Assembly (NCBI GenBank): GCA_015232735.1
Contig: JADFZC010000164.1
Location: 1-6,083, forward strand
DNA length: 6,083 nt
Reading direction: 5' to 3'
Origin: Oligoflexales bacterium
Lineage (GTDB): Bacteria; Bdellovibrionota; Oligoflexia; Oligoflexales; Oligoflexaceae
Below are positions 1-4,739 of the stretch, piece after piece. Within the stretch, counting starts at the first letter, position 1. Every line of letters begins with the position of its first letter. The translations under genes and the position numbers were made by a program. Under the pieces are notes generated by a model. It was not told the DNA's origin. It saw only the letters and a list, made by a program, of their open reading frames with translations, and did no database searches.

Positions 1-110
1 GCGAGAAAGCGCCAGCAACGTATCCTGGTGAGCCTTAGCTCGCATAGGATCTGTTGCAACATGCTGATGTTTCGTGACAAATCTTTCACTTCATTCAGTA
101 TGACGGACCA
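1..110 (-). repeat. Degenerate dispersed repeat (VILNEVKDLS-type), cut by the left window edge
   Basis: Read on the minus strand, this stretch is open in one frame and contains the string VILNEVKDLS followed by a MLQQIL-like segment. From memory, near-identical strings are a common spurious translation of short dispersed repeats in many bacterial genomes (forms such as CGTCATTCTGAAxGAAGTGAA on the DNA). No start codon with a ribosome binding site supports a real gene, and the frame stays open by chance into the chemoreceptor gene. Bases 15-57 fold into a long imperfect hairpin: GCAAC/GTTGC, then ATCCT/AGGAT, then GTGAGC/GCTCGC around a CTTA loop. Such palindromic cores are usual in these repeats. 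The right boundary near 110 is approximate and the left end lies outside the window. Family identity rests on recognition alone. Confidence 0.5.
15..57. other. Imperfect hairpin inside the left-edge repeat
   Basis: Three stacked stems are visible: 15-19 with 53-57 (5 bp), 22-26 with 46-50 (5 bp), and 28-33 with 38-43 (6 bp including one G-T pair), closed by a CTTA tetraloop. Small internal loops separate them. No T tract follows on the plus strand, so a plain intrinsic terminator is unlikely there. It is most simply the palindromic core of the dispersed repeat. It could also end an upstream transcript, which cannot be judged because the neighbouring gene is outside the window. Confidence 0.5.
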
Positions 111-150
111 AAAAGAATCAATGTTATTTTCTAAATTGGTCGGTCTGTCT

Positions 151-155
151 GGGAG
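151..155 (+). promoter_or_regulatory. Shine-Dalgarno site deciding the chemoreceptor start
   Basis: GGGAG lies 9 nt before the ATG at 165. It directly abuts the earlier in-frame ATG at 156, leaving no spacing, so that codon is unlikely to be used. The later ATG at 177 has no comparable site. The start is therefore placed at 165. No convincing promoter hexamers were found between 60 and 150. Confidence 0.6.
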
Positions 156-164
156 ATGCCCTGT

Positions 165-1811
165 ATGATTGGATTTATGGATAAGTTTCTAAGCAGGTTT
201 AATATTGCGAAGAAGGTTCTCATAATAACCATTTCTGTCCTTCTTCTTTCATGCCTTATGAATTTCTATAGTTATTATTACGCAATCAGTCTCGGTCATG
301 CGATCGAAAAAGTAAAAGAGGATAACGCGACACTAAGAGATATCCAGAAAATAACCAGCTGGATGGCGGGAATTACGGAAAAAATAGTCCTTTTAACAAT
401 AATTCCTGATGACGAGTTGAATAAGGACTCGATACTGAGCACATTCTCCAAAATAAAAAAATCTGAATATGCAAAAAAGAATGATCTTGATACCGCTGAG
501 AAGCAAATTTTATCGGCAATCGATACCATTCGGGAAGTGAACGCATTGATTGGCAGGGGAGAGGTCATCAAAGCGGAGGAAACCATAAATACAAAATGGA
601 AACCCGCAGTTAAACAAATAGAATCAATCCTTGACAATATCGGCCAGAGAAGTCTGTCCAAAACCGCCCAGGGTATGGATAACATTCAGGCATCCAATAA
701 AGAAATGGCGGTCACTCTTCTTGTTTCCCTGGCAATAATCTTCTTTATCGGAGCGGTGATGTCGCTTTCCCTTGCTGGCAGTCTTTCAAAATCGATTCAT
801 CAGGTAACATCGATTCTTGAGCGGATGGCGACCGGCAATATGGAAGGGATAGATATTTCCCGCCATTCCAATGATGAAATTGGAGTGATGATTGAATCCC
901 TAAGTCGCCTTGTTAAGGTCCTTGATGAAAGAAACAAGCTTGCCAAGGCCATAACGGAGGGGGATTTAACCAGGCGTGTTGAACTCGCATCGGATAAGGA
1001 TTATCTTGGAAAGTCTTTAAAGGGAATGACCGAGGGGCTGCATAAAATGATTTCCGAAATACAGACCACTTCGGATCTTGTCGCCAGCGGTTCCTCGCAA
1101 ATGGCTGGTCTGGGAAGCACTCTTTCGGATGGAGTATCACGACAGGCGTCAACGATGGAAGATGTATCCAATTTCATGCTTTCTATCGCTTCTCAGATCA
1201 AGACCAATACGGAAACAATAAAAAACGTATATAAGGTGGCAAACGAAACACATAATAACGCCCAGACGGCTCTTGAAAAGATGAGAGCCATGATGGATGC
1301 AATCTCCGCTATCAAAAATTCAAGTTCAGAGATAAGGAAAATCATACAGTTAATAGACGGAATCGCATTTCAAACGAATCTTTTGGCTCTAAACGCCTCC
1401 GTTGAAGCTGCACGTGCTGGACAGCAGGGAAAAGGATTCTCTGTGGTCGCTGAAGAGGTTCGCAGCCTCTCCGGGCGCAGTTCCAAGGCCGCAAATGACA
1501 TTTCTGAAAAAATTCAAGGCACCATCAATAAGGTGGACTATGGGGTAGGCATTGCCGAGGAAACAATGAAAGCCCTTCAAAGCATGACCAGCCAGGTTTC
1601 TGAAGTGGAAAAGGGGATCAAAGAGGTGTTAACAGCCTCAAGCCATCAGGAAACCAGTGTGACTCAAGTCAATGACGGTCTCAAGCAGATCGAGGATGTA
1701 ACCTTGGCAAATGCACAAAACGCTGAAAAAGCAAGCGAAGCGGCACAATATCTTGCCTGTCAGGCCGAAAAACTCATCCATGAACTGTCGCGCTTTCGCG
1801 TGAGCGCCTAG
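165..1811 (+). CDS. Methyl-accepting chemotaxis protein (transmembrane chemoreceptor)
   Basis: This protein of about 548 residues senses a stimulus in the periplasm and controls the CheA/CheW kinase complex. Residues ~17-38 form a first hydrophobic segment after a basic N-terminus. Residues ~42-180 form a helical, charged periplasmic domain of the size of a four-helix-bundle sensor. Residues ~181-205 form a second membrane segment. A HAMP domain (~206-257, with the DEIG motif) follows, then a second HAMP-like unit (~258-300) with the ITEGDLT and LGKSLKGM signatures. The rest is the coiled-coil signalling domain, with a strongly conserved hairpin tip including QTNLLALNASVEAARAG (~403-419) and GKGFSVVAEEVR after it. 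A likely methylation helix is the stretch around SSHQETSVTQVN near residues 492-503. The C-terminus lacks the NWETF-like pentapeptide that binds CheR/CheB in some receptors. The gene has no co-directional neighbour in the window. The ligand cannot be predicted. The family call is very secure. Confidence 0.95.
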   Translation: MIGFMDKFLSRFNIAKKVLIITISVLLLSCLMNFYSYYYAISLGHAIEKVKEDNATLRDIQKITSWMAGITEKIVLLTIIPDDELNKDSILSTFSKIKKSEYAKKNDLDTAEKQILSAIDTIREVNALIGRGEVIKAEETINTKWKPAVKQIESILDNIGQRSLSKTAQGMDNIQASNKEMAVTLLVSLAIIFFIGAVMSLSLAGSLSKSIHQVTSILERMATGNMEGIDISRHSNDEIGVMIESLSRLVKVLDERNKLAKAITEGDLTRRVELASDKDYLGKSLKGMTEGLHKMISEIQTTSDLVASGSSQMAGLGSTLSDGVSRQASTMEDVSNFMLSIASQIKTNTETIKNVYKVANETHNNAQTALEKMRAMMDAISAIKNSSSEIRKIIQLIDGIAFQTNLLALNASVEAARAGQQGKGFSVVAEEVRSLSGRSSKAANDISEKIQGTINKVDYGVGIAEETMKALQSMTSQVSEVEKGIKEVLTASSHQETSVTQVNDGLKQIEDVTLANAQNAEKASEAAQYLACQAEKLIHELSRFRVSA

Positions 1812-1832
1812 TGATTCTTCATGTTTAAGGAA

Positions 1833-1854
1833 ACCTCGTCCTTCAGGGCGAGGT
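1833..1854. terminator. Hairpin 1 of the convergent intergenic array
   Basis: A 9-bp stem (ACCTCGTCC pairing with GGGCGAGGT, one G-T wobble) closes a TTCA loop, 22 nt after the chemoreceptor stop codon. The position suits transcription termination between convergent genes, but no real T tract follows on either strand. Its loop and inner stem (GTCCTTCAGGGC) are nearly identical to those of hairpin 3. The sequence also resembles the terminal hairpins of IS200/IS605-type elements, from memory. Confidence 0.45.
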
Positions 1855-1870
1855 CGTTCAAGCTAACCAA

Positions 1871-1901
1871 AATCAGGAGAGGTTTAAAGCCTCTGCTGAT
1901 T
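1871..1901 (-). terminator. Hairpin 2, candidate terminator of the acylase gene
   Basis: AATCAG (1871-1876) pairs with CTGATT (1896-1901) and, after one G/G mismatch, AGAGG (1878-1882) pairs with CCTCT (1890-1894) around a TTTAAAG loop. Read on the minus strand the stem ends in GATTTTGG, a short T run partly inside the stem. This makes it the best candidate here for an intrinsic terminator, serving the acylase gene that ends at 1928. The short T run keeps confidence moderate. Confidence 0.5.
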
Positions 1902-1905
1902 GGAC

Positions 1906-1927
1906 ACCCGGTCTTTCAGGGCCGGGT
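1906..1927 (+). terminator. Hairpin 3, adjoining the acylase stop codon
   Basis: ACCCGGTC pairs with GGCCGGGT (8 bp, one T-G wobble) around a TTTCAG loop. It touches the acylase stop codon (1928-1930, minus strand). On the plus strand it is followed by TTTACT, a weak T run, so it could stop readthrough from the chemoreceptor. Its loop and inner stem (GTCTTTCAGGGC) match hairpin 1 except for one base, while the outer stem differs with pairing kept. Confidence 0.4.
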
Positions 1928-3580
1928 TTACTGAGCTGCTTCCGAAGGCAAGATGATCAGTTTGCCCAAAGCATTCTTCATGATGTCTTTCTTGTCAAAA
2001 AAATGCTGACGGTATTCCCCCTTGCTGAACATCATGGCCTGGTCATCATAATGTTTATCCAGAAAAAAGCCGCTTTGCCCGCTGGTGTTTATACCGTATG
2101 ACCCTTGCGGAGCCGCCATGTCTATGGCTCTTCTTGTCGATGGGCCGATCGATACGGCATGGTCTCCTCTGGAAAAAGGAAAGGACAGGTTGTTGACAAC
2201 TTCTCTTGAACCGGCGACTTTGAATGGACCTATATTGAGCAATTTTCCAAGGACAGGGATCTCCTCCGCCACAGGATGTTCAAGCAGGAGGGTATGCACC
2301 CTTCCCCAATGCCACGAGTCAGGGTTCGATCCAAACCTTTTTTTCAGGTTCGCCACGGCAGCCTTCCAGCTTTTCAGGACCAACTCATTTTGAGTCTCTT
2401 TCACGGGAGTATTTACATTGTTCCACCATGGCGAGTTCGTATCGGTTAGTATTTCAGGAAGGGCGGCGCTAAAGAAGGAACTCTGGCTTAACAGGACGTA
2501 CCGTTCATCTCCCACTTCATCCGCGAATACCTCAAGGGCCAAAATCGGCAGAAACTCGTAAAAGACTGTGGAGCCAATCTCTTCTATGCCGTATGTCCCC
2601 TCCCACCTGGCAAGAAGTGACAGGGCCTCTCTTTCGACTTCAGACAGACTGTCGTCACCTTCAAGAATCGATATCATCATTTTTTTTATTTTGAGGGAAT
2701 ATTCTGACTTATCGTCATTTTGAAGGTTTTTAAGCTCGTCGATGGACCATTTTTCTTTTTTTGAGAGCACGGCATGTATTCTGTCTGCCCTGAAATCCGG
2801 AGCGTAATAACCGCTTATACCCTTAAATCCTTTACCCTCGGGGGATTCGTTTGCGCTGACAATCACTCCTGACTCAGGATTGACGATATGAGGCAGTTCG
2901 TCCACACTGTAAAATCCCAGATATTCATCTTTTCCGCTTGATCCGTCCAGCAGAGTATATCCTCTCGTGTGTTTCGGCCTTACGGGAACAAGTCCTGCGG
3001 ACCATATGGCGATATCACCCTTGGCGCTGGCGTACAGGATATTGAGACCTGGCGATTTGATTTTTGAAATGGAGTCCTTAAATTTTTCAAGATCGGTGGA
3101 GTGCGAAAGACCGTAGAAGCCTCTCAGCAGATCGTTTGAGGTATCGAATGCTCCCCACCACATGGAGATGGGATTAATATTGCTTTCCAGACCGAAAAGT
3201 ATATCGTTTACAATAGGGCCATGGCGCGAAGATCTTACCTGGTATTTGACAGGTTTTTGGTTTTTTACATTTATTGTTTCTATTTCAGTATCCAGATTTT
3301 CCCAGTGATCTTTGAACCATACCTGATTTTCATCTTCAGGGTTGACCCTCTCCTCAAAAAAATCCATGTCGTCGTTTTCAAACATGGTAAGTCCCCACGC
3401 AAACTGCCTGTTCTGCCCCAGCAGGGCAAACGGCAGTCCGCTTACGAAATGTCCGTAAAGCTCAAACTGTGGCGTCTTGAGGTGAGCTTCATACCAGACC
3501 GCCGGGTTTGTCAGTTCCATGTGCGTGTCATTGAAGAGATATGGAGCTCCCGACTGGGTTTTTTTCCGCTTATGAGCCAT
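1928..3580 (-). CDS. Acylase beta-chain part (C-terminal frame)
   Basis: This frame is open for 550 residues, but its first codons (ATG at 3580) overlap the N-terminal frame and do not resemble the family. Homology starts at about residue 6, at KKTQSGAPYLFNDTH. The ATG has no clear ribosome binding site and a product begun there would lack the nucleophilic Ser, so independent translation would be pointless for catalysis. Visible family landmarks are PAVWYEAHL (~26-34), the SRHGPIVND segment (~118-126), and the Asn of VSANESP (residue 244), which corresponds by position to the oxyanion-hole Asn of penicillin acylases. Further landmarks are FRADRI (~263-268) and, near the C-terminus, GDHAVSIGPSTRRAID then GQSG and HYDDQ. 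The C-terminus looks complete, ending just before hairpin 3. Confidence 0.85.
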   Translation of the reverse strand: MAHKRKKTQSGAPYLFNDTHMELTNPAVWYEAHLKTPQFELYGHFVSGLPFALLGQNRQFAWGLTMFENDDMDFFEERVNPEDENQVWFKDHWENLDTEIETINVKNQKPVKYQVRSSRHGPIVNDILFGLESNINPISMWWGAFDTSNDLLRGFYGLSHSTDLEKFKDSISKIKSPGLNILYASAKGDIAIWSAGLVPVRPKHTRGYTLLDGSSGKDEYLGFYSVDELPHIVNPESGVIVSANESPEGKGFKGISGYYAPDFRADRIHAVLSKKEKWSIDELKNLQNDDKSEYSLKIKKMMISILEGDDSLSEVEREALSLLARWEGTYGIEEIGSTVFYEFLPILALEVFADEVGDERYVLLSQSSFFSAALPEILTDTNSPWWNNVNTPVKETQNELVLKSWKAAVANLKKRFGSNPDSWHWGRVHTLLLEHPVAEEIPVLGKLLNIGPFKVAGSREVVNNLSFPFSRGDHAVSIGPSTRRAIDMAAPQGSYGINTSGQSGFFLDKHYDDQAMMFSKGEYRQHFFDKKDIMKNALGKLIILPSEAAQ

Positions 3581-4317
3581 CCATTGCTGCCCTCGAAGGC
3601 ACCAAAATTGGTTTTGCGGATATTTGGCCGTTTCAAAGCCGGTTTTTCCATACCGGTGTTTTGACTTGGGGAATTTTCTGAATCTGACGGCCCCGTAAAT
3701 TTTCTTTCCATTATATCTATATACGATCTGTCCAGATTTTTTTTCATCCAGGTGAAAATCGGATCTGTTCTGAGCGCGGTGGCAAAACTGAGGGCTATGT
3801 GGCCAGTCATGGATGCAACATCTTCAGCAGTAAATGTGCTCCTGGGAATGCCGATCAGGTCAAACTCTATAGGAGTTGGACCTGTTTCTATGTAGTGATT
3901 GACTCCTTCAATATATGCCTTTGCGATTTTATAGGCCTGGCTATCTTTGGGATAGTGAGGCACTCTTTTTTTTGCCGTGTTGTAAAACTGAAGAGCCCTG
4001 TAAAAAAGATCGGTATGCAGATATTCGGATCCAAGCACCTCCGAAAGCCTGCCCTCGGAAAGGCGTCTCAACATCTCCATCTGAAAGAGACGATCCTGGG
4101 CATTAAGGTATCCGAGAACCCTGTAAACATCTTCCTCTGTTGATCCTTCGATGTGAGGAACACCCCATTTGTCAAAAACAACTTCTGTCTTTGACAAAAG
4201 ACCCGGTATTGAAATTTCCCCTTTTCTCTTTGGAAATTTATTGTATAAATAATAAAAAATTGTAAAAACAATCAACAGGATCACAAGTAGCATAGATTTC
4301 TTGGGTAGTTGCATCAC
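3511..4317 (-). CDS. Acylase alpha-chain part with catalytic Ser (N-terminal frame)
   Basis: This frame gives 268 residues. The listed start is a GTG (4317-4315) directly followed by an ATG (4314-4312); AAGGAAG at 4331-4325 lies 7 nt before the GTG and 10 nt before the ATG, so either may be used. Residues ~8-25 are a hydrophobic segment after a basic start. No AxA-type cleavage site or lipobox is evident, so a signal anchor is likely. Family motifs follow: DKWGVPHIEGSTEEDVYRVLGY (~49-70), then AQDRLFQMEMLRRLSEGRLSE (~73-93). The self-cleavage site and nucleophile are in FEGSNGW, with Ser at residue 244. Residues after Lys253 are out of frame with the family and end at a chance stop 15 codons later. 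Positions 183-200 or so (RTDPIFTWMKKNLDRSYI) are typical of the alpha chain's C-terminal helices. Confidence 0.85.
   Translation of the reverse strand: MMQLPKKSMLLVILLIVFTIFYYLYNKFPKRKGEISIPGLLSKTEVVFDKWGVPHIEGSTEEDVYRVLGYLNAQDRLFQMEMLRRLSEGRLSEVLGSEYLHTDLFYRALQFYNTAKKRVPHYPKDSQAYKIAKAYIEGVNHYIETGPTPIEFDLIGIPRSTFTAEDVASMTGHIALSFATALRTDPIFTWMKKNLDRSYIDIMERKFTGPSDSENSPSQNTGMEKPALKRPNIRKTNFGAFEGSNGWLISGKKPSRELHISSMTRTWN
3559..3565 (-). other. Slippery A7 tract at the acylase frame break
   Basis: On the coding strand the sequence reads AGC GGA AAA AAA CCC. The heptamer A AAA AAA is in the X XXY YYZ phase required for -1 slippage, and one base back the next codons are ACC CAG TCG GGA, which matches family sequence. 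An eighth A would restore the frame equally well. Other runs of 7-8 A or T in the same gene (2680-2687, 2757-2763 region, 3738-3745 region, 3966-3973) are all in frame. Confidence 0.8.
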
Positions 4318-4339
4318 AGCGGCACTTCCTTTAACAAAT

Positions 4340-4380
4340 TATGTTATCGCTTTTATTTTAGTGGATTACTGAATAACATA
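4340..4380. promoter_or_regulatory. Inverted repeat TATGTTAT...ATAACATA upstream of the acylase gene
   Basis: TATGTTAT at 4340-4347 and its exact reverse complement ATAACATA at 4373-4380 are 25 nt apart, with centres 33 bp apart, roughly three helical turns. The element begins only 8 nt upstream of the acylase ribosome binding site. It could be a two-site operator, or a stem in the leader RNA. Both halves are AT-rich, so chance occurrence is quite possible. Confidence 0.3.
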
Positions 4381-4500
4381 CTCACATTTTTTTAAATCTC
4401 CACCCTAAATTTTCAGGTCATCATCAAATTCCTTATAAATAACATTTCATTAACCGCAGGTTCTTCATAAGTGATTTTTAAGAAAGATCGTTTGTTTACA

Positions 4501-4526
4501 AGACACGGTTTTTATATTTTGTGTCT
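4501..4526. promoter_or_regulatory. Inverted repeat AGACAC...GTGTCT in the divergent region
   Basis: A 6-bp perfect inverted repeat with a 14-nt AT-rich centre that contains TATATT (4513-4518), a possible -10 element. The layout would suit an operator over a promoter, but the arms are short and no good -35 element at normal spacing supports the promoter. Confidence 0.25.
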
Positions 4527-4724
4527 GGCATGAATTTTATCATTTGAATTTTAAATGGTTACAAAATTATCTATCGGCTGACAGGCAATGGATCAAAATT
4601 TGTATTCAGGTAGCTGCGAGATTTGCATTGGCTCGTCTGTTAATTGGGAATCTTGTGGAGAGATGGTTAACAATGCAGGATTCGTACAATCGAGATTTGC
4701 TGATCTGATTTGCGATTTGATTTT

Positions 4725-4730
4725 AGGAGG
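4725..4730 (+). promoter_or_regulatory. Strong Shine-Dalgarno site of the lipoprotein gene
   Basis: AGGAGG lies 9 nt before the ATG at 4740. It fixes the start of the reading frame that runs to the right edge and argues against the in-frame ATG at 4788 (residue 17), which would leave a shortened signal peptide. Confidence 0.8.
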
Positions 4731-4739
4731 GGTGGCTCT

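Larger units (their letters stand above)
1928..4317 (-). pseudogene. Penicillin acylase (amidase) family Ntn-hydrolase gene, interrupted by a frameshift
   Basis: Members of this family hydrolyse amide bonds, for example in beta-lactams, acyl-homoserine lactones or other N-acyl compounds. They are made as one precursor that cuts itself into alpha and beta chains, the beta chain starting with the catalytic Ser. Here the two halves lie in different, overlapping frames. Joining them at the A run 3559-3565 gives about 796 residues, the usual family length, with all landmark motifs present: GVPHI, GYLNAQDRLFQME, GSNGW, NDTH, RHGPIVND, SANESP, GQSG and HYDDQ. The break is therefore recent, a sequencing error, or bypassed by slippage. 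The last is possible because GG A AAA AAA C sits in the correct phase for a -1 slip and the resulting ACC CAG TCG GGA gives the expected SGKKTQSG. Without a slip the product ends soon after the nucleophile and would be inactive. The natural substrate cannot be told. If repaired, the enzyme would be anchored facing the periplasm. Confidence 0.85.
4318..4739. other. Divergent, AT-rich intergenic region without genes
   Basis: These 422 bases separate the acylase start (leftward) and the lipoprotein start (rightward). No coding frame with a supported start was found. The stretch should hold both promoters. The best single hexamer for the rightward gene is TACAAT at 4685-4690, but no good -35 element lies 16-18 nt upstream. 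Another weak pair is TTGTTT (4492-4497) with TATATT (4513-4518), spaced only 15 nt. Short inverted and direct repeats are listed separately. None of these promoters can be called with confidence. Confidence 0.6.

Noticed and set aside
296..685. 129-residue open frame on the minus strand within the chemoreceptor gene
   Set aside because: Antisense shadow of the sensor domain; its hydrophobic look comes from reading charged helical codons backwards. The frames at 913-1152 and 1389-1580 are rejected for the same reason.
3511..3580. Two separate overlapping genes rather than one broken gene
   Set aside because: Family motifs continue from one frame to the other without gap or overlap at the A7 tract, and the second frame alone would lack the catalytic Ser and any ribosome binding site.
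3221..3664. 147-residue open frame on the plus strand opposite the acylase
   Set aside because: It lies wholly antisense to strongly conserved acylase sequence and has no ribosome binding site or recognisable motif. The same holds for the plus-strand frames at 2085-2393, 3799-4143 and 3915-4106.
4629..4644. Possible sigma-54 promoter (TGGCTCG-N4-TTAA)
   Set aside because: The -24 half is fair, but the essential GC of the -12 element is replaced by AA.
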